Of a stretch of 64,000 nt of DNA, positions 50,568 through 59,138 are shown piece after piece. Origin of the DNA: Deltaproteobacteria bacterium (GTDB taxonomy: Bacteria; Desulfobacterota; Binatia; Binatales; Binataceae). Location of the stretch: assembly GCA_021817345.1 (NCBI GenBank), contig JAKAVC010000138.1:1-64000 (forward strand). Reading direction: 5' to 3'. The notes below the pieces were generated by a model. That model was given only the letters and a program-made list of their open reading frames with translations, had not been told where the DNA came from and made no database searches. Each line of letters opens with the position of its first letter. The first letter of the stretch is position 1. The translations under genes and the position numbers were made by a program.

Positions 50568-53078
50568 CTACCAACCGGTTATGTGAATGTTCGGCGTGAG
50601 CCAGCGTTTATGTGCGATGTTGCCCTTGATGTTATTGATATATTTTACTGCCGCGGGATCGTACCATCCCCCCGAGTAGTGCATCCCGATACACCCCCAG
50701 AGGAGCGTGTCGAGGTTGGCCTGGCTGGGATTGTTTGCGTAGGCTGCCGCGTCTTCGGCGTAAGTGTTATGGCCGGGTTGGGCGGGACGCCTCGCAAAAT
50801 ACGGCGCCCAATCGCCATTGATACATGATCGCGTGTCGGCAAAGCGGTATTCCGCGGCGAATGACGTTGAGTCCTTGATCATCGGCCACGTCTTCCACTC
50901 ATAGTACACTTTTGTCTGCCACGCCGACCACGAGGTATAGCAACAGTACGGGCATGATGCTTTGCGCCCGTCGGCGAGCGGGATAGTGGTATTCCAGAGC
51001 GCGGCGAACCCGTCCTGGACGCATTGCGGTCGCGTGGTTCGCTTGTCACCGGTCGTCCATTGGCGCCAGAAGCTTTCCTCCCAGGCCTGGCCACGAACCA
51101 CGTTTTCGTCGATTCCGTACTTGCACGCCGCCCATCGCATGATCATGTCGGTGGAACCCGTGTAGTCGCCCTTGATTCGCGCGTATTGCGCGTAGCTCGC
51201 CAGTGTCTCGAACGTGTACCCTTCCGCTCTGAAAGCGGCGAGATCGGAGGGGGTGGCGACGGTTCGATTAAAGGGGATGTTGCCTGGAATGGTCTCGGGG
51301 GTGGAAGGAATCTCCGCCGCGCATTGCCGTCCGCTTGGCAGCGCCGCGTGCGGCGGCAGAGTCGGAAAATACCCGTCCTCGCGCAACGCCGAGGTCAACA
51401 CCCGCGCCCCCGCGCCAGGCTCCGACGCGGACGCCGGCCGCGCGAACGCCACCGTCAGAATCACCGGCAGGACAAGGGTGGCCGCACCCGCGAACATCCG
51501 GCGCGGATCACGCGCGGAGAGAGAGCCTGTGGCGGCGTCCGGAATCGCTTGAAGCGTCATGACGCGTTGCCGCTCCGCGATCATCCAAAGGAGATAGAAC
51601 ATGATTCCATCCATGCGGTGAACGTCTCCTATGCCGGCCTCCGCGAACGCGCGGCAGAACGAAGGCAGTATCAGGAAGAAAAACAGGGGCTTCAGGTTCC
51701 AGGGATCCCCTGGGCGTCTGAGGAGCGCAATCCAGGGTCGCAGCATGATGCAAAGCCAGAAAACAAGCGCGGGAACTCCGAGTCCCACCGCGATCGATAA
51801 ATAACCTTCATGAGTCGAGGTGTCCGGCCCCTGCGACCAGAAGCTGTCCCAGCTTGGAAAACGCGGGTCCTTGAAAATCGCGCCTTCGACATCGTACCCG
51901 TAGCCGGTAAAAGGCCGTTCCAGTATTTTCCGCAGTTCGAACTTCCAAGCGAGCGTTCGCCCCGTAAGCGTGGTGACATCGCGGCTCACCCCCAGCTTTG
52001 CCGTGGCTCCCAACGCGCCGTAAACCAGCGCGCCGGCGAGAGCGACCGCCGCGCACACGAGCATCCCGCGTGCCCGATACCTCCAGAGCAAATACGCGCC
52101 AGCTCCAATAGCCAGCGCGACCGCAGGTGAGCGCGAGTCGGCCATCAGGTCGAAGACGGCCCCCGCCAGAATACTGAAGGCCAGTACCACACGTTGCCGG
52201 CGCGTCGCGCGTCCCCAGATGCTCAACGCGACGCCAATACTCAGGAACGCCAGGCTGCCGACCACGTTGGGGCTGTAGAAGACTCCCTCGAACCGGTCGA
52301 TGCCCGAGGTATCGCGAATCCACGTGTACATGCCGGTCGCGTCGTGGACCGCACGCCATGCGCCCGTCCAAGTGCCCCCTTCAACAAATACCCTTCGCGG
52401 CAATGCGACCGCGGCAAATGCCGTCAGGCAGAGAAGGACCCCGCATCCGGCGAGAAAGCCCCACAAAACCGCATCCACGTCCGTCGCGCAAGCGGTCGAA
52501 AGCGAGACCGCCGCGAGTGCCGCGAACAGAAGCACTGTGGGGACGAGACGGCCGGCCGAGATCAATGGGTCGAGGGAATAGATGACCGAGACCGCCGCCC
52601 ATCCAAAGTACACGAGGAATACGGCGAGGTAGCGCTCCCTGACTACTCCTCTATGGTACGCGGCCGCAATGGCCGGCAGGCAGAATGCGAGAAGCAGTGG
52701 ATAATGCAGCCACCATCGCTTCTCAGGGTCAAGCGGAATCAGATTGACATAAGGCAGGGCCTCCACCAGCACCAGGGCGGGCACCAGCCGGAGCGGATTA
52801 CGCGTGGTCCATCCAACCGTCCAAAGCAGTAACGCCCCGCCGACTAATCCGGCGATCGCAAATGCCAGATAGAGCGAATGGATGTTCAGAACCAGGACCG
52901 CCAGCATTCCGAGCGCGGCCGCGGAGGCGACGACGGCGAGGCGCGGCGGAACGCGCGCGGGCCGCACCTCGAGGTCATCGAAGAGGCGATGACGCTCGGA
53001 GGCCGGCCCCGGCGAGTCGAAGATCTTCGCTTCCCCACGCGGGCGCGGGGCGCCGGAAAACGCCTCCGTGCTATCCAT
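50568..53078 (-). CDS. O-antigen ligase/polymerase (Wzy-type) fused to C-terminal lysozyme-like transglycosylase domain
   Basis: 836 residues from the ATG giving MDSTEAFSG, which overlaps the stop of the upstream gene by 8 nt; starts 8 or 23 codons earlier are possible. Residues 50-500 have about twelve TM segments with Wzy/WaaL character: ADSRSPAVALAIGAGAYL, TGRTLAWKFELRKILERPFTGYGYDVEG and STHEGYLSIAVGLGVPALVFW. A further hydrophobic segment near 530 (MFAGAATLVLPVILTVAFARPASA) looks like a signal anchor and would place the remaining 275 residues in the periplasm. That part carries GSTDMIMRWAACKYGIDENVVRGQAWEESFWRQW, the lysozyme-like fold with a likely catalytic Glu near 667, and several Cys pairs. 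The reading frame is continuous. The protein may join chain assembly to cell-wall opening or chain cleavage (inference). It is the last gene of the operon. Confidence 0.83.
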   Translation of the reverse strand: MDSTEAFSGAPRPRGEAKIFDSPGPASERHRLFDDLEVRPARVPPRLAVVASAAALGMLAVLVLNIHSLYLAFAIAGLVGGALLLWTVGWTTRNPLRLVPALVLVEALPYVNLIPLDPEKRWWLHYPLLLAFCLPAIAAAYHRGVVRERYLAVFLVYFGWAAVSVIYSLDPLISAGRLVPTVLLFAALAAVSLSTACATDVDAVLWGFLAGCGVLLCLTAFAAVALPRRVFVEGGTWTGAWRAVHDATGMYTWIRDTSGIDRFEGVFYSPNVVGSLAFLSIGVALSIWGRATRRQRVVLAFSILAGAVFDLMADSRSPAVALAIGAGAYLLWRYRARGMLVCAAVALAGALVYGALGATAKLGVSRDVTTLTGRTLAWKFELRKILERPFTGYGYDVEGAIFKDPRFPSWDSFWSQGPDTSTHEGYLSIAVGLGVPALVFWLCIMLRPWIALLRRPGDPWNLKPLFFFLILPSFCRAFAEAGIGDVHRMDGIMFYLLWMIAERQRVMTLQAIPDAATGSLSARDPRRMFAGAATLVLPVILTVAFARPASASEPGAGARVLTSALREDGYFPTLPPHAALPSGRQCAAEIPSTPETIPGNIPFNRTVATPSDLAAFRAEGYTFETLASYAQYARIKGDYTGSTDMIMRWAACKYGIDENVVRGQAWEESFWRQWTTGDKRTTRPQCVQDGFAALWNTTIPLADGRKASCPYCCYTSWSAWQTKVYYEWKTWPMIKDSTSFAAEYRFADTRSCINGDWAPYFARRPAQPGHNTYAEDAAAYANNPSQANLDTLLWGCIGMHYSGGWYDPAAVKYINNIKGNIAHKRWLTPNIHITGW

Positions 53079-53862
53079 CGGAATTTCCGGACGCGAGGCC
53101 ATTTCTTCGCGGAGCCCGCTCGCCCAGTTCCGCCGCGCGCAGTTCATTCGAGTACAGGATTGCGCGCAGGAGCGGCGACTCGGCGAGATTCAGCAAAAGG
53201 TTTATATTCGGGATTACGCAGTGGCCGCCGATAAACCCGGGGAAGTAACGAACGCGCGGCAGGAAGTCGATTTCGTCGAAGAAGCTCGTGATCTCGAAAT
53301 AGTCTCCATCGACGCGTTCCGCGTAACGATTCAGCTCCTGGGCAAAGGCGATCAATGTGCCGAAGTAGGTTGTCTCGGCGAGCTTGGCGAGCTCAAGGGT
53401 CTCGGGCCGGCTGACGCGGGCGGTTTTCATCCCAGCCGCCTGGAAGTGCTTTTCCGCGTAGGCGGCGGTATCGATGTCCGTCGCGGCCACGAACTTTACA
53501 TAGTGCAGAAGGTCCCGCGCCATGCGCACGTGCTTGCCGCGCACCGGGCTATAGGCGACCGCCACTCCCGTGCGGTCCGCGACAGAGCGCGTCGTCCCGG
53601 GCGGCACCGTACTGTTGATCACGGTCAGGCGCGGCGCGAAACGCCTGATGTACTCGCACGCGGTATCGACGAAGTCGGCCCCGCGAAACGGAAAACATAT
53701 GTGCATGACCTCGACGGGCTGCTCGAATTCGCGCGGTTCTATATCGTGTCGCAGGACCGTCCCGCGCTTTTCGAGCACGTCCGCGAGCGCGCCGCCCACT
53801 TCGCCCATCCCGACGACCAAGGTTGCTCCGTTAACATCCGTCTTTTTCACTGTGCGGTTCAT
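53071..53862 (-). CDS. Shortened nucleotide-sugar dehydrogenase-like protein
   Basis: 263 residues. The Rossmann motif TLVVGMGEVGGAL and the block VINSTVPPGTTRSV are typical of UDP-glucose/UDP-ManNAc 6-dehydrogenases, as is ELAKLAETTYFGTLIAFAQELNRYAE in the central helical domain and PGFIGGHCVIPN, where GGHC corresponds to the active-site cysteine loop. The normal C-terminal UDP-binding domain (about 130 residues) is missing, and the protein is about 60 % of family length. The ATG overlaps the glycosyltransferase stop by 4 nt and its stop overlaps the next start, so it is a regular member of the operon and not a random fragment. It may be inactive, regulatory, or use a different substrate. 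Confidence 0.78.
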   Translation of the reverse strand: MNRTVKKTDVNGATLVVGMGEVGGALADVLEKRGTVLRHDIEPREFEQPVEVMHICFPFRGADFVDTACEYIRRFAPRLTVINSTVPPGTTRSVADRTGVAVAYSPVRGKHVRMARDLLHYVKFVAATDIDTAAYAEKHFQAAGMKTARVSRPETLELAKLAETTYFGTLIAFAQELNRYAERVDGDYFEITSFFDEIDFLPRVRYFPGFIGGHCVIPNINLLLNLAESPLLRAILYSNELRAAELGERAPRRNGLASGNSDG

Positions 53863-55070
53863 GTTGCTCCTTTCCTCTGCGCCAGAGCGCCGGGGCTTGT
53901 GTTGGCCTCGGAGTCTCCGAGAAGTGAATCGACAATCCGGCAGTACTCAGTCGATTGGGTCTGCCAGCCGATTGACTGGACCACGCGCCGCGCATGCATT
54001 GCGAGGCGCAGTCTGCGCTCGGGGTCGCGGTGGAGTTCCTCGATTCCGGCCGCAAGGTCCGCGCTGTTGCCCGGCTCGAAGAAGCGCACCGCGTTGCCGT
54101 TGAAATAATGCTCGATAGTGCGCAGGCGCGCGGTTATCGTCGGGATTCCCATCGCGGCGTAATCGAGCAGCTTGACCGGAAGCATCAGGTGCGTGGCGCT
54201 GGTGGCGCGATTCGGCACCAGGCCGACGTCAACGCCGGCGAGCGTGGTCGGCAAGCGTTCGACCGCAACCGGGGGCAGGAAGGTGACGCACTCGCCGAGG
54301 CAAAGCCGCGCCGCGAGACGGCGAGCCTCTTCGAGATAGTCGCCCGTTCCAATTACCAGGAATCTGAGACCGGGAACCCGCCGGCGCGCGAGTTCCACCG
54401 CCTCCAGCGCGATATCCAGTCCAAGCCGATGAGTCAGCGTTCCGTGACACGCAACCGTGAATTCGCGCGCCGATTGACGAATGCCTTTCGATGGACGAAA
54501 GACATCGGGGTCGGGCGCATTCATGACGACCGCGATTTTCCGCGCCGGAATGCCGGCTTTGATCAGGCGCGCGCGATGAAGGTCGTGAACCGCGAGAACG
54601 CGATCCGCGCACGCGGCGCTCGCGCGCTCAACGCCCATCAGAAGGCGCGCGCCGATGGCGCCGCGCCTGCCGCCGAACTTGTCACGATAAAGCTCGGGCA
54701 TCGTATCGTGGATGTCCAGAAGCAGCTTCGCACCGAGGCATCTTAAGGGCAGGGCCGAGAGCACAGCCGCGTCCGGCATCGTGCACACGACCGCGAGATT
54801 GTAGCGCCTGCGCAGGCCCATTCTGAACGCGGTCCAGGCCGCGATTGTGAAGAAGCGCGCGTAGCTTCGCAGGTAGCGGCTTCGGCTCGCCCCCCGGTAA
54901 CGCGGCATCCGGATGCCAACGAGATTGACGCCATGCAGGTTCGCTTCGTGTGCGGAATCGAGGCAGATTACGTCAACCTGGTCGCCCCGGCGGGCGAGCG
55001 CCTCGGCGTGACGCTTGACGCGGCCGTCGTGAATATAGGTGGTGTAGGCGATGACAAGAATTCTCGCCAT
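53859..55070 (-). CDS. Family 4 glycosyltransferase
   Basis: 403 residues starting MARILVIAYTTYIHDGRVKRHAEALARRGDQV; AGGAG is 5 nt upstream of this ATG, and the 162 extra codons of the track ORF are antisense. It has two Rossmann-like (GT-B) domains. The acceptor half includes LLLDIHDTMPELYRDKFGG. The donor half has VACHGTLTHRLGLDIALEAVEL and SATHLMLPVKLLDYAAMGIPTITAR, the sugar-nucleotide binding E/D-x7-E-like region of GT4. It transfers a hexose from an NDP-sugar onto the growing lipid-linked repeat on the cytoplasmic face. Confidence 0.9.
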   Translation of the reverse strand: MARILVIAYTTYIHDGRVKRHAEALARRGDQVDVICLDSAHEANLHGVNLVGIRMPRYRGASRSRYLRSYARFFTIAAWTAFRMGLRRRYNLAVVCTMPDAAVLSALPLRCLGAKLLLDIHDTMPELYRDKFGGRRGAIGARLLMGVERASAACADRVLAVHDLHRARLIKAGIPARKIAVVMNAPDPDVFRPSKGIRQSAREFTVACHGTLTHRLGLDIALEAVELARRRVPGLRFLVIGTGDYLEEARRLAARLCLGECVTFLPPVAVERLPTTLAGVDVGLVPNRATSATHLMLPVKLLDYAAMGIPTITARLRTIEHYFNGNAVRFFEPGNSADLAAGIEELHRDPERRLRLAMHARRVVQSIGWQTQSTEYCRIVDSLLGDSEANTSPGALAQRKGAT

Positions 55071-55081
55071 GTTTCTCCTAG

Positions 55082-56305
55082 TTATCTGGCAAGCGGGTGC
55101 TCGCTCAGCCGACGCACGGTTGCGCGCCGGGAACCGGGCCGCCTGATGACGGGCTGCCCGCCGTTTTCGATTGACAGTTGAAGCTCCGAGCGCTCGCGCC
55201 ACCATTCGGCAACCTCCGACGGCAGCGCGCGCCACGCCGACGGCAGCTCCGCGAGCATCCGGAGCAGGTCTTCGTAGGCCCCAAGAAGCCGCCCGTCGCC
55301 CATGTAGTCGGGATGCGTAAGCGTCAGAATCATCCCGCCGACCGAGGCTGTCCAATTCGCCTTCATCACCCAGACCGGGAGCGGACTGCGATGCAGCAGA
55401 CGGATCAACGTATGGTCCTGGGCGAGCGTGTACGGCAGCTCGACCATCCGCGACAGCATGAACGGAAACAGGCTGCAGGTGCCGCCTGGCCACGGTTCGT
55501 AGGGATCGGTGTCCGAGAAGCTCGAATCGAAATCGAAGGCCATCGTCGCGATCCACGACGCGTCGCGCGGCGTGGACGGCGCTCGAAATCCGCGCAGGCC
55601 GTGAGCCGCGGCCATCCGCTCGACGATCGGCGCAAGGCTCGCGAAGTCCCGCGCGCTTCGAAACAGCCGTCCATCGTGGCTGAGGCCGTGTGCGCCGAAT
55701 TCAAATCCGCGCGCGCGAAGCCGCGTCACCAGATTCCAGTCGATTCGGTACTGCGTCAGGGGAAGGTTCCACGCCGAACGGAAGCCGTATCGTTCCTCGA
55801 GATCGGCAATTCGTTCGATACGCGCGAAACCCGAGGAACTTTCCACGTCATGGGTCAGCACCACGCAGCATTGGTGGCCGTCGGGCCAGAAGCCGATATG
55901 CCAGCCGTCGTCGCGCCCAAGCATCCCAAGGCTCAAGCGCAGCCATTCGCTCCAGAATTCCAGGAGCGCGCTTTCGCACGGCCAGTGCGGAAATTCGGGC
56001 TTGACGCGTGCGCGTATCGTCGCCTCGTTCAGACGACGGCGCACGGGGAACGGAATCAGCCGCTTTAATTTGTGGCACGCCCGCGTCTGGCGCGACTGAC
56101 GATAGCCCTGGCGCGAGAGATATGATTCGAAAAGGAAACGCTCGGCGATGAACTCCGACGACAGGATCATCGGCTCCAGCGCGTCGCGCCATTGCTCGGG
56201 GAGCTTCCAGAACGAGAAGGCGTCGTTGCGCGCGCGCGTTGCAAGTGCGCGGCAATCCGCTGAAACCGCGCCGATTCCGGCGCTTATCGCCGAGCCGGCA
56301 CTCAT
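55082..56305 (-). CDS. Polysaccharide deacetylase (NodB-like) protein
   Basis: 407 residues starting MSAGSAISAG, where ATG overlaps the GT2 stop by 4 nt (ATGA); a start two codons earlier is possible. The track ORF continues 228 codons further upstream through antisense sequence. The NodB homology region has CVVLTHDVESS (motif 1, metal and base Asp), FGAHGLSHDGRLF (motif 2, H-x4-H) and FRAPSTPRDASW (motif 3). The N-terminal 150 residues are not recognisable. It may de-N-acetylate the exopolysaccharide or act on peptidoglycan. No signal peptide is visible, so the chemistry could be cytoplasmic, on lipid-linked precursor. Confidence 0.84.
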   Translation of the reverse strand: MSAGSAISAGIGAVSADCRALATRARNDAFSFWKLPEQWRDALEPMILSSEFIAERFLFESYLSRQGYRQSRQTRACHKLKRLIPFPVRRRLNEATIRARVKPEFPHWPCESALLEFWSEWLRLSLGMLGRDDGWHIGFWPDGHQCCVVLTHDVESSSGFARIERIADLEERYGFRSAWNLPLTQYRIDWNLVTRLRARGFEFGAHGLSHDGRLFRSARDFASLAPIVERMAAAHGLRGFRAPSTPRDASWIATMAFDFDSSFSDTDPYEPWPGGTCSLFPFMLSRMVELPYTLAQDHTLIRLLHRSPLPVWVMKANWTASVGGMILTLTHPDYMGDGRLLGAYEDLLRMLAELPSAWRALPSEVAEWWRERSELQLSIENGGQPVIRRPGSRRATVRRLSEHPLAR

Positions 56306-57159
56306 CTCCATAGCGACTCGCGCCCCGTAAGCCGGCGCATTTGATGGCGGCGCACGAAAGCGACCATTTCCGGGGTGGCGGGACGCGGCTTGCGCCGCAG
56401 ATAGCCCTCGATATATCCGGCAAGCAGAGCCCCGGCGGTGATTCCCGGCGGCCATCCGAAGAAAAGCTTCACCGCGCGCGCCGCGACGAATACCGGCGAA
56501 TAGCCAACATTGTAGGCCGCTTCGCCGGCGGCCCTGCGGCTTTTCCACAGTCCGCCGGCCGCGCCCTGCGGGCGATGATGGTACGCGCGGATATGGCGAA
56601 AATTCCGCGTCTCGAATCCGTGCATCATCGCGCCCACTTCGTCGAGCGTGTCCCATCCGAGTTCCGGACGGATTGCGCCGATCGCCTCGAAGCACGCGCG
56701 CGAATACATCTTGACCGCGCCGCGCGTGTGAAAGGACGGAGCAACCACTTCGCGCCATCCGTCCGCGCGCGGTTCCAGGAGCGTGGCGCTCGCGATTCCG
56801 AGCTTCGGATTGCGCTGGAATTCGGCGAGAAGAAGTTCGGCGAACCGCGCGTCGAAGCTCAGATCGGCGTCGAGCCTCAGGATGGCGTCGCAGTCCAGCC
56901 ACTTCCCGCGGCGAAGAAATCGCGCGACGACCGACTCGCCGCCGGCGGCGCGCGGCTCGTCCGACGCAAGATGGTGCGGTTCGATCCATGGCGCGCCATG
57001 CGCCGCGGCTTCGATGATTTCAGCGGTGCGATCGGCCGAACCGTCGTTGATTACAATCCATCGTTTCGGTTTGACGGTCTGCGCCGTCATCGACGCAATC
57101 AGCCGCGGGAGCATCCGCTCCTCATCGCGGGCGGGGGTTATGGCGATGTAATCGTTCAT
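56302..57159 (-). CDS. Family 2 glycosyltransferase
   Basis: 285 residues. The GT-A fold is evident: YIAITPARDEERMLPRLIASMTAQT, VINDGSADRTAEII, and the metal-binding DxD in ILRLDADLSFD. A later acidic segment (ELGWDTLDEVGAMMHGFE) is in the place of the acceptor/base loop. A weakly hydrophobic segment (FGWPPGITAGALLAGYIEG) near the C-terminus may associate with membrane. It adds one sugar during repeat-unit assembly. Both ends overlap neighbouring genes by 4 nt. Confidence 0.9.
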   Translation of the reverse strand: MNDYIAITPARDEERMLPRLIASMTAQTVKPKRWIVINDGSADRTAEIIEAAAHGAPWIEPHHLASDEPRAAGGESVVARFLRRGKWLDCDAILRLDADLSFDARFAELLLAEFQRNPKLGIASATLLEPRADGWREVVAPSFHTRGAVKMYSRACFEAIGAIRPELGWDTLDEVGAMMHGFETRNFRHIRAYHHRPQGAAGGLWKSRRAAGEAAYNVGYSPVFVAARAVKLFFGWPPGITAGALLAGYIEGYLRRKPRPATPEMVAFVRRHQMRRLTGRESLWR

Positions 57160-57617
57160 GCGAGAAACCGCTGGAGAGACACTCCCACGAGTCGCGTGAG
57201 CGGAGCGTGAAGATTACGCCAAAGCCGCGGCGCGGGCGGATGCGCGCCCGAAGCATTGAGCGGGAGTTCACGCGCCTCATCGTCAAGCGAGAGCGGCGGG
57301 CAGAAATCCGAGAAGGACAGCGAGACCATCCGGGGACGCGGCGGATGCGCGCTTCGCGTGAATACGCATCCCGCGGTACCCCGGCCATCCGCCGACAGCA
57401 TGGCGACGGACAGTTCCAGGCGGTGTGCGCGTTCGAGCGCCCCGAGCCAGGGCTCACGATGATAGAGCGTTGCGCCGTCCGTCGCCTGGAACGGAGCACG
57501 CCATCGCGGGAGCGCCTCGCTCAGAGGCTCGACTGCGAGTTCGCCGGCGGTGTGCCGTTTGTACGGGCGCGCCTCGGCGCGCCGTGCCTCGGAAACCGCG
57601 TTATTCGTCATCGCCAT
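57156..57617 (-). pseudogene. FemAB/GNAT-like gene with apparent internal in-frame deletion
   Basis: 153 residues. Residues about 45-110 (TLYHREPWLGALERAHRLELSVAMLSADGR... PRMVSLSFSDFCPPLSLDDEA) match the N-terminal half of FemAB-like proteins common in exopolysaccharide loci (H-x-x-x-W-L ... V-S-L-x-F-S-D-x-C-x-P-L). The final 25 residues (LWRNLHAPLTRLVGVSLQRFLA) look like the C-terminal tail of the same family. About 180 residues carrying the acetyl/aminoacyltransferase core are absent between them, with the frame kept. The start abuts the Wzx stop and the stop overlaps the GT2 start (ATGA), so translation coupling through the operon is preserved. The product is unlikely to be catalytic; a short intact family with this shape cannot be excluded. 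Confidence 0.6.
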
Positions 57618-59138
57618 TCAACCATCCTGGCGAGCCGCGGCGGCAACGATTGGCCGCGGTTCGCGTCCGAGCGCCGCCGAGAGCATCGCCCCAAGGTTCG
57701 AGCGCTCGACCCGAAAGTAAACGAGGATCGCCGCAACCGAGGCCACGGCGAGCGCGGCGGGCGCGTCAAGCCCGGCTGCGAGAGCGAACAAACGTGCCGC
57801 GAAGGCCGCGATTGCGCACAGGGCCGCGACTTTGAGCCCGGGCAGCGCCGCTTCAAGAAGTTCGCGCGCGTCCAGTCCGGCCGCGGCGCAAGCGAGCCAA
57901 AGCCCGGTTACGCTGATCAGCGTTTCGACGGCGCTCATCCCGGCGCTTACGCCTGAAAGTCCTTCGGCGCTTAACGAAAAGACCGCCGCAACGATAAGCG
58001 CGAGCCTGCCGGTGTGAAGATAGATGTCGTAGGACGGATGGTTGGTCGCGTAATAGACGGAACCGATTCCAACCTCCAGTCCGGCGAACATCAGCCCCGC
58101 CGCCAGCAGTCGCATCGGCAGGGCCGCCGCAATCCACTTGGCGCCGTACACCGTGGCGAGCAGTTCGGGCGCGACGATCGCGGCGCATACCGCGAAGGCT
58201 GGAACGATTCGAGCCAGGTAGCCGAAGAAGTCGCGGTAAGCCGTTGCCAGCCGGTGGTCCTCGCCGCGCAGCCGACAGAACGCGGGAAAAGTCACGCGCC
58301 CGGCCACGCGATGCAGCCGGTCAGGCACGAAGCGGAGCAGGTCCCATGCGATCGAGTAGAACCCCAGCGCGGAACTGCCGAGCATCCGCCCGACCAGCAC
58401 GTAGTCGGCGTTCGAGGAGATGGCCGTCAGGAGCCTCGCTCCGCAAACAGTGCCCGCAAAGCGCGCGAAATCGCCCGCCGCGCGCACGCTCGGCGCGCCG
58501 CGCGGCAGGCGCGCGTCCGCGGCCCACAACGTGGCCGCTCGGAGCGAAAGGCGTGCCGCCAACCCCGCGGGGAGGCTCCACAGCGGCATCCCGAGCGCGA
58601 GGCTCCAGAAGGCCGCCGCGATGAACCCGACCTCGCCAAGCACGTCGGCAACGGCCAGGGCGCCGAAGCGAAGCTCGCGGCGAAGGCGCGCGTCGGATAT
58701 AACCGCGGTTGCGGCGAGGAGAATCGGAAGGCACAACAGACGCGCGCCCTCGGTGAGCCGCGGCATCGCCATCAGACGCGCAATTACCGGCGCGCCGGCG
58801 TAGAGAACGCCCGCGACGAGCGCGCCAAGCCCGGTGGTCAGCCAGAAGGCGGTCGATTCGTGCTCGGGACGCAGCTCGTCGCGTTGGATTAGTGCGTCCG
58901 GTATTCCGGCCTCGGTGAAGAGCGTCGCGAACGCGCATACTATCAGCAGGATGCGAAACAGGCCGAAGTCCCCGGGCGTGAGCGCGCGCGCGAGCGCGAC
59001 CGTCGCGCCGAGCCGGAGCGCCTGGACCGCGGTCTCGCCGGCGATATTGTCGCGCACGCTTGTGGCGAAGCCGCGCCAGAACGCGCGATCGTGCGGCGTC
59101 AGTGCTTCGCCCGGACTGCCTTGCGTCTGCGCGGCCAT
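57618..59138 (-). CDS. wzx: Lipid-linked oligosaccharide flippase (Wzx/MOP superfamily)
   Basis: 506 residues from an ATG that shares one base with the upstream stop (TGATG). About 12-14 TM segments are present. Family features are ALARALTPGDFGLFRILLIVCAFATLFTEAGIPDALIQRDEL near the N-terminus and ADYVLVGRMLGSSALGFYSIAWDLLRFVPDRLHRVAGRVTFPAF in the second half, the WzxC/RfbX pattern of polysaccharide transporters. It flips the undecaprenyl-pyrophosphate-linked repeat unit from the cytoplasmic to the periplasmic face, where the Wzy-type domain polymerises it. Confidence 0.9.
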   Translation of the reverse strand: MAAQTQGSPGEALTPHDRAFWRGFATSVRDNIAGETAVQALRLGATVALARALTPGDFGLFRILLIVCAFATLFTEAGIPDALIQRDELRPEHESTAFWLTTGLGALVAGVLYAGAPVIARLMAMPRLTEGARLLCLPILLAATAVISDARLRRELRFGALAVADVLGEVGFIAAAFWSLALGMPLWSLPAGLAARLSLRAATLWAADARLPRGAPSVRAAGDFARFAGTVCGARLLTAISSNADYVLVGRMLGSSALGFYSIAWDLLRFVPDRLHRVAGRVTFPAFCRLRGEDHRLATAYRDFFGYLARIVPAFAVCAAIVAPELLATVYGAKWIAAALPMRLLAAGLMFAGLEVGIGSVYYATNHPSYDIYLHTGRLALIVAAVFSLSAEGLSGVSAGMSAVETLISVTGLWLACAAAGLDARELLEAALPGLKVAALCAIAAFAARLFALAAGLDAPAALAVASVAAILVYFRVERSNLGAMLSAALGREPRPIVAAAARQDG

